Position numbers and translations under genes: made by a program. Shown here piece after piece: positions 54,528 through 64,000 of a DNA stretch of 64,000 bases. The notes under the pieces are model-generated. The model saw only the letters and a program-made list of their open reading frames with translations, searched no databases and had not been told where the DNA came from. Source of the DNA: Lenzites betulinus (Eukaryota; Basidiomycota; Agaricomycetes; Polyporales; Polyporaceae); contig JABYQU010000071.1 in NCBI GenBank assembly GCA_022264855.1, positions 62,001 to 126,000 on the forward strand, read 5' to 3'. Within the stretch, counting starts at the first letter, position 1. Every line of letters starts with the position of its first letter.

Positions 54528-56200
54528 ATGTCCGCCTGTATATCTGGGCCCCGTCTCAACTATGACATCTTCTTTGAGCTATTCTACTACGTTTCTCGAC
54601 AATCCGACGTTGCAGCACTTATGAGCACTTGCGCCACACTCTGGAATGATGGGCCCAAACATCTGCTCGCATTTCCAGTCATCATCCGACAACCATCTAC
54701 GCTACGCTCATTCTGCACATTCATGCTCAGCGACATGGAATCCCGCGCTCCACTTCTCCGACAGTTCTACTTCATGATATCGCTCGAACAGGACTGGGAT
54801 ACTCCATCTGAAGACGAAGATGACAGGGACTCCGAGCCCGGACAGTACCCCCGCATGTCGCAGGATCTTGTGAGCATGCTCGCTCAAGTCTTTGAGAACA
54901 CGATGAACCTCGAGGATCTCAGCATGGAGTGACCCGATTATCTCTTTTGTTCGATCGACGACGAATGCTTTGTGTCAACGGCCATAGCCAAACTCGAGCA
55001 CATCCGGCGATTCCATACGACCATGGTCTCAGACGTAACGGGTGGGGTCCTAAGTATCGCAAAGTGGTCACTGGTGGAGCTTGATATAGTTTCTGATTGG
55101 GACAATGCCCGAGTTGATCTGTTCCCTGAGGACCTTCTCTGGCTGGTAAAACAGCATTCTGCTACGCTGGAGAAGCTCACTGTGCGCCGTGGGTGTCTCA
55201 CTAATTCATTTGAGGAGGTCGATAATTATCACCCGCACCCAGGCCATATGTCATGCCCTCATCTTCACACACTTGTTCTACGCCACCTCGACGAATTCGA
55301 AGATGTCACCATCCTTCATGATGCATTCCCTGCCCTCCGTCATCTTGAACTCTCCTTCGACATTGATTGGGACTTCTACGTGGAGGAAATGCGCGAGGAC
55401 GCCGCGCCCAAAGACGGCGTGGTCTATCCGTGGGACGTTCTCAACCGCTTGTGCGGAGCCGTGGACGCGCTGTATAGCTTGTGTGGTGCCTACGCTGCGA
55501 ACATCCTCGAAGTGTACCGCATACACTCCGACAAGGAGCTACTCAAACGGCTGCGCACTGTGATTTCGGACGTCCAACCGACCCATCTGGTGTTGCACAC
55601 TGGCGGGTTCGACTCCAGCTCCCAGTTTTTCGCCAAGGACATTCTCCACCTCCTCCCAAAGGAGGAAACGAAGGTAACCCACCTGGTGCTGACCATGAAA
55701 GCTTCGGCATTCAAGGGTACCATGGACGCCTTCTTGGTGAGTTCATTTCTCTGCTGGTACGTCTTCGGCGACGGCGCCTGACACAAGGTATGCAGCTCGC
55801 TCTCACAGAGCTACTACGCGCACACCCGGTCCAATTCCTCATCCTCCGCTTCCTGAAGCGTGTGGTATACGACCAGGAACTGGCTAAAAAGCTAGAGGCC
55901 CGGGGCTCCCGGGTGCATCGTCAGGACGAGGATGAGCCAAACGAGATCGTCGACGCTCTGAATGAAAGATCTATGCCTTCCATCATCGAGCGGTTCTTCA
56001 AGGCTGATCCGACGCTCGCTCATATTGTCGTGGACATCGAGAACGAAGGCTTTGATTATTGGCAAATCCAAAACAAGGACGACGGCCTGCAGGTACGCCT
56101 GATGCACGATGACGCGGGTAGTGAACGCGTGAAAGCGCTGGGGCTTGGCCTGAGGGATGGAAGGATCAGGGCATTTTGTGACGATGTCCGGGGCGAATAG
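54528..56200 (+). pseudogene. F-box/LRR-like protein gene, copy 1, broken by an in-frame TGA
   Basis: From the ATG at 54528 the frame gives an F-box-like start (LNYDIFFELFYYVSRQSDVAAL), then RQPSTLRSFCTFML and an acidic loop SEDEDDRDSEPGQYPRMSQD, up to DLSME. A TGA at 54930-54932 then interrupts it. The same frame continues at once with coding quality sequence (YLFCSIDDECFVSTAIAKLE, LEELTV-like leucine-rich strands, ALRHLELSFDID) to 55736. After an intron (55737-55795) a second exon runs to the stop at 56200. The paralogue at 57071 has Ser-coding agc at the position of the TGA, so the stop is a derived change. The downstream frame is otherwise open for 1.2 kb, so the break is recent, or the sequence has an error. 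Confidence 0.8.
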
Positions 56201-57070
56201 GTGACCCTGTTGCGTCTCTCCCGTCGCCGGACACCAATCTCAAGGTGTGCAAGATTATGGTGCAAGTGTTTCCGCTGAGAGCAGCGCCCTGTAGAATAGA
56301 AAGTTTTAGGCGCTGTTACCAATGGCCTACCAGTGATCCTTTCCAGGGGAGAATTGGCACACATGAAACATTGAGGCTTGTGAGAAGGAAGTAGGTGAGC
56401 CCACCCGAACAAGTGCTACTAGTATTACATACATCAGGAACCGGGTGCATCAATGCCATGTGAGAATTCCTACAACGTTTGAATGCTGTTAAGCTTTCAG
56501 AACCTTCTTAAACGGTCTTACTACCATTACGACGCTACGCGGTCGAGCACCACAAGTGCTCGCTACCAGGTTGTCTGTATTGCTCTCCAAAACCGCTCAA
56601 TCTTCTCCGAGTCCTTGCTTATAGATTCTCGGCAGGCGCGTGCGAATCTCCCGGCCCTTTGCGGCAGGTCTCGTTTATCGATTCGTCGACAAAATCACTG
56701 ATGCTGGCCTAGGTCGCCACGAGTGGGCATAATAACGAAACCCCTCTGAATGCACGCAAAGTCGAAGCTCTGACAGCACCTGGTTCTGTTGCTATGCGCC
56801 CTGACAATTGTCAACGATATGATTCCGAGAGTTGAAACGTTGAAGCTTCGAACGAAATTCATTCAAGGTATTAAGTACAGACAATTGAGCCAGTAAGTAC
56901 TGTTTACAGGCGTGACGGGGGCTTTATAACTTGGATACTTATATCGATCACGCTGACGTGCGTATGTCGCGAACAACAGGACCTCAGCATTGCTTCACTC
57001 TCCGGTAGCGTCTAAGCTTTCTTACTTGGCTGTGTATATGATGTATTAATGCAATCAAACATCACAGACA
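56201..57070. other. Spacer between the two F-box copies
   Basis: 870 bp. It includes the 3' flank of copy 1 and the promoter region of copy 2. I see no gene and no obvious duplicated block shared with the region upstream of copy 1. Confidence 0.45.
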
Positions 57071-57660
57071 ATGACAGACATCATCACCCAACACCAATCT
57101 GCGTCGTGCGAGACCATGGACGTCGATATACCTGAACCAAGACTTTATTACGACCTCTTCCTCGAGATCTTCCGCTGCATTCCCCGACAATGCGACGTGG
57201 CGGCGATGATGAGCACTTGCAAAACACTCTGGATAGACGGGGTTAAATATCTGCTTGCGTTTCCAGTGGTGATCCGACAGCCTTCTACACTGCGCTCATT
57301 CTGCACATTCATGCTTAACGACATCCCCTTTCGCACCCCACTTCTTCGACAATTCTACCTCATGATCTCGGTCGACCTTGGGGACTGGGATTCTCCATCT
57401 GAAGACGAAGATGACAGGGACTCCGAGCCCGGGCAGTATCCCCGCATGTCGCAAGATCTTGTGAGCATGCTCGCTCGGGTCTTGGAGAACACCACGAACC
57501 TCGAGGATCTCAGCATGGAAAGCCCCGATAACCTCTTCTATACAATCGACGACGATCCTTCGTGTCGGCGGCCATAGCCAATCTCGAGCGCGTTCGACGC
57601 TTCCATGGGACCGAGGTCATAGACCTATCGAAAGCAGGCCAGTCTGACATGGTGATTAAT
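57071..57660 (+). pseudogene. F-box/LRR-like protein gene, copy 2, frameshifted and truncated
   Basis: ATG at 57071; the 168-codon ORF is closely related to copy 1 (LYYDLFLEIFRCIPRQCDVA; the block SEDEDDRDSEPGQYPRMSQD and the residues after it are the same in both). After SMESPDNLFYTIDDD the frame is lost. Aligned with copy 1, one base is missing around 57555-57562, and the sequence that follows (gccatagccaatctcgag...) still matches copy 1 until about 57630. Then similarity ends, so the 3' two-thirds of the gene is absent. The result is a 5' fragment that could make an F-box-only protein. Loss of the substrate-binding part predicts a non-functional or dominant-negative product. Confidence 0.8.
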
Positions 57661-58415
57661 CACTAGACTGTAGTTAGAGCTGTGTCCGTATCCAACCCCG
57701 TTTGTGCTCAGCGATGAAGCTCTGGATGGATTCAGAGACGATCTCTGGATCAATCCAGAAGTGATCCTATTCTGGGCGTGGCGCCACGCGCGCCCTGCCC
57801 TTTTGGGCACGGTGCCATGCGTGCCGTTCCCCTTCGGGCTGTTACCACTTGCTCCATTGGGATTAATGTTAATAATCTTTCCGCTCACTTGTTATAGCCT
57901 GCTTGAATCTGAGATCATGAGCTCAGGGGCGTAAATCAGGCACCGGCTTCACATGCTTGCTGTCGGTAGCCTACCTGATCGGCGCATTAGATTTGTCGGC
58001 TCAGATCTAACCAATAGCATGCACTGTTTGTTTTCTGCTTCCGAGACTACTATAAATGATTTCTGAGATGAATCTGAGGATCTTCGGGATTACCTTCTCT
58101 CACAAATAGAGTAAGACATGTTAGAGTACTATAGTAGTGCTGACCACTGTTCAGGGATTTTCGCACTGGGTCCTGAAGTCTTCTGCGGCTCGTACTGCAG
58201 CGCCTCCGTTATTTCTCGGTGCTTTTGATACTAGTTTTCTGTTGCGATGTCATAGACAGACCCGAGCCATATTTGTTTTGTACAGTGCCAAAAATAGTAT
58301 ATTGCAGCGCTCAAGCGGTGGATAACGACATCAAGAGTACGACAAGCATTACAAGTATCATACAAAGGACAAGATCACGGGCGCGCAAGCTAGAAACTAA
58401 TAACCTAAAAGTACA
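57661..58415. other. Palindrome-rich non-coding region
   Basis: 755 bp directly after the break in copy 2. Between 57719 and 57850 several short palindromes follow one another: cagagacgatctctg (57733-57747), gcgtggcgccacgc (57775-57788), tgcccttttgggca (57795-57808). No protein family was recognised. The sequence may be a decayed mobile element whose insertion ended the F-box copy. Confidence 0.45.
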
Positions 58416-61335
58416 TTACTTACGTGTTTTCCCACCTCTCCTTGGCGCAGATGCCTTTCCTCTCGTTGTGCCAGCTGCCTTTGTAGATCGTGTTTTCCTG
58501 GTCGATGCGCTGGCATCATCCTCCATGACGTGGGTGGTATCCGCCTCATCTCCATTGTCCGCATGTGCTGTTGTCTTGTCAGGCCGCGTGCGCTTCACGG
58601 ACGGCGTTGCTTCGTCATAGCGACGTGGCATTTTGCGTTTGCGTTGAGGCCGTGAGGTTGCGCTGGCAGGATCCTCCTCGTCAGGCGTCGATGCAGACAC
58701 AGAGGGATTGGGCGCGGGCGTGGGGACGGAAGGCGCGGACGCGGGGACAGGAGGCGCGGGCACGGGGACGGGCGGCACGGGCGTGGTGGGGACAGGCGGT
58801 GCAGGCGTGGTGGGGACAGGTGGCGCGGGCACGGGGACAGTGGCGGTAGGCGCGGGAACAGCAGTGGTAGGCGCGGGCGCGCTGGGGACAGGCGGAGCGG
58901 GAGGATGCGCGGGCGCAGGCACAGGGACAGCAGCGACGGGCACGGACACAGGCGGCGCGGGCACAGGAGGCGTAAGCGCAGGGGAAGTGGCAGTGGTCGC
59001 GGGGACAGCGGCAGCGAGCGCGGGGACAGCGGCAGCGAGCGCGGGGACAGCGGCAGCGAGCGCGGGGACAGCGCTAGCGAGCGCGGGCACAGGAGGCGTG
59101 GGCGGAGGCGGCGCAGACACAGGGGAAGTGGCCGTGGTTGCGGGGACAGCGCCAGCGAGCGCGGGGACAGCGGCGGCGAGCGCGGGGACAGCGGCGGCGA
59201 GCGCGGGGACAGGAGGCGTGGGCACAGGCGGCGCGGACACAGGAGGCGTGGGCGCAGGCGGCGCGGACACAGGGGAAGTGGCGGTGGTTGCGGGGACAGC
59301 GCCAGCGAGCGCGGGGACAGCGCCAGCGAGCGCGGGGACAGCGCCAGCGAGCGCGGGGACAGTAGCAGTAAGCGCGGGGACAGGAATGGCGGGCGCGCCG
59401 GGAAGAGGGGGCGCAGGCACGTATTGTGCCGCGGACAGGGTAGCGCCGGAGGGAAGGCCATTCGATGACGTCTCTTGCCGATTTCCTGGAATGTCACTTG
59501 TGCTTGCTGCGTGATGCCCGCTGGATGTGCCAATATTGAGCATTGATTCACCGATAGCGGTCTGCTGCACGAGGCTCTGAGTGGGCGCCAGGACATGGGG
59601 GCCAGACTCGGTGTCCTTGTCCATGACGAAGAGGCCCTGTCCAAAATCAAACGGAGCATCAAGACCGTTGATGTCTTTCCCATACATGGCCAGGTCCATG
59701 AGGTCGAGGAAGCCTTCATCGTAAGCCGCGGTGCCGAAGAGCAGCGAAGGGTCGGCGCCGGTGTCATCGGCCTCATGGAGGGGAGCACTGAGAGAATCTA
59801 CCAAGGAAGGGTTCAGAAGAGGATCATTGATCACTGTTCAGAGGGGACTTTCAGTCAGCATCGAGAGAAGGATGACAGAAACGGAAGGACAAACCGGTGG
59901 AAGATACCGGAGCTGTGCCGGGGGGGCGGCCACATCGGAGCGCGAGGATTGGGCCGAACTACCAGATGATGGCGATAACGTCGTAGGCCTAGGCTTGTCA
60001 TCATGTGGTTGGATGATAGTGAGTGCCCGCCTTTGACACTCCTGCTGGGCTACACGCTGTTCAACTTAGCTGAAACGGACAATAATAAGTTCACTCACTG
60101 TATACACCTTTAGCAAAGTGCACCATGGGACGAATAAACTGATCCTTGAAGTTCGGCACAACCTGGTCAAATGTGTGACCCGTGGGGGTGGTTCCAAAAT
60201 GACAGCTTCGGTGATGTCCGTGAGGAAGGGATGCACTTGAGCGAATTGTGATAGACTTACGCAAAACTAGTAATTTCACCCCCGCGTTCGGGGTTTGGAC
60301 CGGCGCCCACAACTGAGATGCACCACCCGCACATCTCGGCAATTGGCGCAAGTACGCGCTCAATCCAGCCAGGCGCTGCATTCAGTGCTCTACAGATAAT
60401 CATTAGACGCATGTGGAAGGGTTTATGCATATGACACACCGCTGATAGTCCTCAGGCATCTTGTTTTTCGCTTGAGGCACCTGGGAAGGGACGGCGAGCA
60501 GGCGTGTCTCTTCGACAACACGCGCGGCCACTGCTTCCTTAACGGCCGGCGGTTCCGCTTCAAAAAGTTGATTGATGGTACGACGAGTGACCGTAAGAGT
60601 TTCGGCGTGCGAAAGAGCGCGCCCCGCGGAAAGACGCGCAGCGTCAAGCGCGGCGTTCACGAGGGCACGTTTTGCAGCATCGTAGTACATTCGGATGTAA
60701 ACCTCTCTTGCATGAGGTGCTCGTTTGCCCTTTGGAGCTCCTAAAACCTCACGGGGCAGGGGTGCGGCGGCAGCACGCACCGTGCGTGACTCACTGGCGT
60801 GGTTCTGGAACCAGCGGTTGATTTGCTAGAGGTCACGACACCATCAATACGTTCATCTCTAGTATTGCTGGTATACATCGCCGAACTCACTGTCTTCCTC
60901 TTCGTCTCTGCTTTTGCCAACTCTGTCTCTTGCTCAGCAGTCAACTCTTCATTTTCTCCGAACAGAAGCTTGCGCTCGGGCCACCTGAGGAACCACGAGT
61001 GGTGCACTGACAGCTGCCAGTTTCCTAGCCGGCCCTTAGCCCGGGCTTCTTGAAATGCCGGCTTCAGCTCCAAGAGCCACTTGCGCTGTTCGTCTGTAGT
61101 CCATGTGGGGGGGCCATTGGTTCTGTGTAGGTATGTAAACTCGAGAGGGATAACAGAGGTGTAGAGGGGGACTGAGGCCTAAGGACGAACCCGGCCACTC
61201 ATCCACACAGTGCACCTCCATCGGCGGAAGAGGGCTGAAAGTTGTGAAGCGAATAACGAGACGTCCACGCGTGAGTTTCCGTGGTTCTACTAGAGGAAAT
61301 ACGTTTGCAATCTGATTTTGCCACCAGGTCCGCAT
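58416..61335 (-). CDS. Fungal hypothetical protein with WF-motif helical domain and repetitive Pro/Ala tail
   Basis: A multi-exon gene. From the likely ATG at 61335 (MRTWWQNQIANVFPLVEPRK) the exons give TWTTDEQRKWLLELKPAFQE, ARAKGRLGNWQLSVHHSWFL, QINRWFQNHASESRT, REVYIRMYYDAAKRALVNAA, DYQRALNAAPGWIERVLAPI, GEITSFACHFGTTPTGHTFD and QQECQRRALTIIQP. The last exon (from about 59834) holds an acidic DLMDLAMYGKDINGLDAPFD block, a long VPALAAA-type repeat and a basic tail (RPQRKRKMPRRYD, KKRTRPD-like) suited to nuclear localisation or DNA binding. I recall similar unannotated proteins as abundant in agaricomycetes; no function is known to me. Two splice junctions, including that into the last exon, are unresolved. 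It is divergent from the next gene with 112 bp between starts. Confidence 0.62.
58950..59390 (-). repeat. Coding minisatellite, 21-bp unit in higher-order blocks
   Basis: Units of 21 bp (coding VPALAAA and variants such as VPALAGA) are tandemly repeated. Blocks of two to four units are separated by a longer spacer coding VPATTATSPVSAPP, and the combined block occurs about three times. It lies in frame within the last exon of the minus-strand gene, so copy-number change would alter protein length in steps of seven residues. Plus-strand ORFs here (Gly/Ala-rich) are shadows. Confidence 0.85.
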
Positions 61336-61447
61336 GCTCAACAGGGTCGTGCAAGGGTTGGGTCCCAACCGTATAAATCCACGCCCTCTTGCTCTCATCC
61401 CTTCATCCGCTCTCACTTCGTTTCTCTTCATTCCCGCCTCTTCTCTC
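61336..61447. promoter_or_regulatory. Compact bidirectional promoter, 112 bp
   Basis: Only 112 bp separate the likely start codons of two divergent genes. It contains a TATA-like gtataaatcc (about 61372) suited to the plus-strand gene. Both genes probably share this promoter. The minus-strand start is inferred. Confidence 0.55.
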
Positions 61448-62653
61448 ATGGCTTCCAACGCTGGTGCTCCGGAACATGAGGACGCGGATAGCCCCGCGTC
61501 CCCACGTTTCACTATCGGGCAGTTGTTTGTGCTCATGCTCCACATCGCCGAGGACTCCGACGGTGAGTATATTATCCTATATATGAAATTTCTACTGCTT
61601 ACCATGCGCGTCCAGCCCTTGACCCAAGCCGCGATGCACGGCCTCCGTGCCTCGACTGCCTTCGCCGCCAGATCCTCGGTAAGCATAGCAACTAGTACTC
61701 AGCCGTGCACATGTACTAACTATCTTCGGCAGGCGACAGGGAGATCCACGCTCAGCTCAGTCGTGCACAACCCTCGGTGCACGGCAGCGCTCTCAGCAGC
61801 GAGGCTTGGGATCGCTGGCTCTGGAACAATGTATCTCCGGGGTCGTCCTGGATGGCGGCGAACCTCCCGGAAGTCCTCCCGGACCCCTCCCTCATACCCC
61901 CCGCGCTGTCGCGTGACCGCCCCCAAACCACGGGTGCAGAATGCGACAACACCGACACAAATAGCAGCGACGCATACTATTCGTCCCGCGCCAGCAGCCC
62001 CGTGCCCTCTACTCGCAGTAACCATCCTTCGGCTGCCGGTCGCCCCTCTACCCACAGCATGCCAGCGGCAGCGCCTCCAACCACGTCTCATCGTGCTTCC
62101 GTGTCCGCACCCGCGGCGCCTGCGACGGTCTCGACTCGGCCACCCCCCACGTTCACCACCCCGCATATGTCCTCGGCTGCCGCGTTCCCCACTCCTGCGA
62201 TTCGCCCGTACGCGCTCTCCTCCGTTAGCGCCACACGCCCCTCCGGCATGCCCTCTGCCGTGCGGTTCAACAACTCCGCATACGTCAGGGCTGCCCCTGC
62301 ATCGCGCGCAAGCACCACGCCTCCGACCTCACCGGTGATAGCAGCATCTTCACCCGCCGCTCCCGCGCCCACTACTCCTGCTGTCCCTCCCGGGCTCACC
62401 GCCCCTGGTGAAGCTGTCCCTCTGCAGGTCTGGTATGTGGTGACGTGCGGGCGCAGAGTCGGCGTCTTCGATAACCAGTAAGTGTGTGATAAATATTATG
62501 TTATATGATATTCACTCCATACACAGTGCCCTGGCAGTCTGGTCCGTGACAGGCGTTCGTGGCAACTCCTCACGGTCGTACGGCTCGCGCGAGGAAGCCG
62601 AGCGCGCGTTCAAAGACGCGCAGGACATGGGTATCGTCACGGAGGTTTCCTAA
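61448..62653 (+). CDS. Protein with RNase H1 N-terminal (viroplasmin-like) domain at its C-terminus
   Basis: Four exons (61448-61562, 61616-61678, 61733-62477, 62527-62653) give 349 residues. A short ordered start (SPRFTIGQLFVLMLHIAEDS, then REIHAQLSRAQPSVHGS) precedes a long Ala/Pro/Ser/Thr-rich, probably disordered segment. The C-terminal 45 residues read VWYVVTCGRRVGVFDNQ and VTGVRGNSSRSYGSREEAER, the fold known from the N-terminus of RNase H1 and caulimoviral viroplasmin, which binds RNA/DNA hybrids or double-stranded RNA. No RNase H catalytic domain follows, so any role is in nucleic-acid binding. It is divergent from the repetitive gene on the minus strand. Confidence 0.8.
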
Positions 62654-63080
62654 AAAAGCCAACTCGTCTTAGTCGGCCACCTGCGACTCTTTCCTTGCTA
62701 TCTTCCCCGCCTATCTGTTCCTGTGTCTGTCCCCCCATATGCTGATTCTTTCGCTCAATCTTACTATGCACCTCCCCTCTCCTCTTAGATGTTATCTGTT
62801 GCGGTAGTGAGCTAATGTCGTCGTGGACTGCGCGCCGGCATTTTGGCTGAAGTGTCATACTTGTGGATTCAGCGTAGTAGTCGCGGATCCAGAGTCATAG
62901 AACATTGCGGGTAGTAGCCTACTGTACCCTGATAGAGTGGCCTGCTGCGTCGTATACGGAACGTTTAACCTCCCTCAATACATTTTTGGCAGATTTGAAC
63001 ATTTAGGCCGCATAAGACGATAAATAGTCATGGTTCGTCGGAGATATATTTGGCCTGCCACCACTCTCATCTCATACGCT
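62654..63080. other. Intergenic region before the last gene
   Basis: 427 bp. Contains the 3' UTR of the viroplasmin-domain gene and the promoter of the next, with an AT-rich stretch near 63000-63030. No gene was seen. Confidence 0.5.
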
Positions 63081-63837
63081 ATGGGACGTCGCGCGAAGTA
63101 CACCACCGCAAGTGCGAAAAGTGCTGCTAAGCGTGCGCAGTCCCAGAACTACCGCGCGACATCTAGGTATCATAACACGTAGTACAGTGAATAATATGGC
63201 TCTAATTGTGACTACCTACTACAGCGGACGGGAGGCACGAGCGAGGGAGAACCATAAGCAGTATGTGAGACGCAAAGTCATGAAGCACACATTACTGGGT
63301 GTCCCCGCTCCCCCGGAGCTTCTCAAGCGAGCTAAGAGAGCACTCTGCGCATCTCTCGCGGTCAACGATCCCGGCCCGTTGTTAGGTCTATGGACGCCGC
63401 CGTACAACTTCGAGAATCCAGACCCGGGCACCCTTGACGACTTGAAGACAATCACCGGCGGTGAAACCACTCTGATGCTGTTAGGAGGGCTTCAGTATAA
63501 CAAAATCGTCATGGATGGATGGAGCCGCTACGAAGAATGGGTTAGTGCAGAGGTCGCGACCGTCACCGAATCCGAAGTCATTCAAGAGGTTGCCGCGAGG
63601 ATTCAGGGATGGGTGAAGTTGAAGGATTCATTGGTCGCGGACACAGATCAGCGCGAGGCTGAGATAAGGGAGATTGCGTTGGACTGGGGGGCCAAAGTTG
63701 TTTGTATGCTTGCAGAGGAGTGGCACACTTGGGCACATGAGGGTGTAGCTGTTTGGAAGGAACATCATCGGACGGGAGGATTGCCGTGGCAGCGTATGAT
63801 GAGGGAGGTGATGCGGTTGTACAACACAGATAAATGA
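63081..63837 (+). CDS. Fungal hypothetical protein with basic KYTT/RRK N-terminus
   Basis: Two exons (63081-63166, 63225-63837) give 232 residues. The start MGRRAKYTTASAKSAAKRAQ, followed after the intron by GREARARENHKQYVRRKVMK, forms a basic helix resembling a bZIP-like or AT-hook-like DNA-binding N-terminus, though no leucine zipper follows. The rest is helical and acidic/aromatic (GLWTPPYNFENPDPGTLDD; WSRYEEWVSAEVATVTESEV; WHTWAHEGVAVWKEHH) with no catalytic motif. I recall similar unannotated proteins as common in agaricomycete genomes. Function unknown. Confidence 0.75.
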
Positions 63838-64000
63838 CAAACTGCATTTGTATGTGACTATCGTTAACGTGTCCTTGAGAGACGTGCCGGGATGCTGTGA
63901 TTCATAACGAGGGCAGGGTGTAATTCTAGCAGTACTGACTAGCACTACTGCTGGCGGTGGTGCTCCTTCCACACCGCAGGTCAAAGTTTGTTGCTCATGC
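63838..64000. other. Right edge, non-coding
   Basis: 163 bp of 3' flank to the window end. No feature was seen. Confidence 0.5.

Noticed and set aside
54930..54932. TGA in F-box copy 1 as a selenocysteine or programmed readthrough codon
   Set aside because: Basidiomycetes are not known to have selenoproteins, no SECIS-like hairpin was recognised, and the paralogue has an ordinary Ser codon there. A nonsense mutation or sequence error is simpler.
57704..57934. 76-codon hydrophobic ORF in the palindrome-rich region
   Set aside because: It overlaps the palindromes, which constrain both strands, and shows no homology I recognise.
58708..59514. Long plus-strand Gly/Ala/Thr-rich ORFs across the minisatellite
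   Set aside because: They are the reverse-complement shadow of the in-frame VPALAAA repeats on the minus strand, with no start context or splice support.
1..64000. CRISPR arrays, bacterial operons, rRNA or tRNA genes
   Set aside because: The DNA is intron-rich eukaryotic sequence. No regularly spaced repeats were seen, and no tRNA cloverleaf or rRNA core sequence was recognised by eye. A tRNA scan would be decisive.

Overview
The window looks like nuclear DNA of a filamentous basidiomycete (Agaricomycetes, possibly Polyporales). The evidence is GC-rich coding sequence, very dense introns of about 50-60 nt with GT..AG ends and CTRAY-like branch sites, and agaricomycete families such as DUF6534 membrane proteins, Ser/Thr-rich GPI-anchored wall proteins and F-box families. 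Exon models were worked out by hand from splice sites and protein family conservation. Where a protein length is given, the summed exons were checked to be divisible by three.

Layout. 1-7390: a Tad1-like LINE with ORF1 (gag-like), ORF2 (APE endonuclease, reverse transcriptase, RNase H) and a 42-nt poly(A) tail, cut by the left edge. 7.7-22.7 kb: single-copy genes, namely an unknown protein (+), a Ca3427-like PBP2-domain protein (-, one GC-AG intron), an SDR dehydrogenase (+), a possible small secreted protein, a CAF120/Skg3-like PH-domain protein (-) and an MDR-type reductase (-). 23.1-31.8 kb: a 19-exon citrate synthase of the GltA type ending in SKL (peroxisomal). Its second intron holds a complete 5,993-bp antisense Ty3/gypsy chromovirus with identical LTRs and a 5-bp target duplication. 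The element carries the signature of Tf1-type self-priming. 32.2-47.6 kb: GPI-anchored wall protein (+), IWS1 (-), RAD2/XPG nuclease (+), NDUFB8 (-), SAM methyltransferase (+), EBP1/PA2G4-like (+), PCC1 of KEOPS (-) and an APH-like phosphotransferase (+). 48.0-53.9 kb: a DUF6534 membrane protein (-), a 2.3-kb gene-poor stretch and a Bqt4-like tail-anchored APSES protein (-). 54.5-57.7 kb: two related F-box-type genes, both broken at nearly the same place. 58.4-63.8 kb: three genes of poorly characterised families, including a divergent pair with only 112 bp between start codons.

How the genes relate. Most are unlinked housekeeping genes: transcription elongation (IWS1), nucleotide excision repair (RAD2), respiration (NDUFB8), tRNA t6A synthesis (PCC1), ribosome biogenesis (EBP1-like) and the glyoxylate/peroxisomal carbon route (citrate synthase). 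Many pairs are divergent across 110-600 bp and may share promoters. The strongest unusual signals are the retrotransposon that removed the local branch site of a citrate synthase intron, its self-primer, a 3-nt microexon in the same gene, and the paired F-box pseudogenes.
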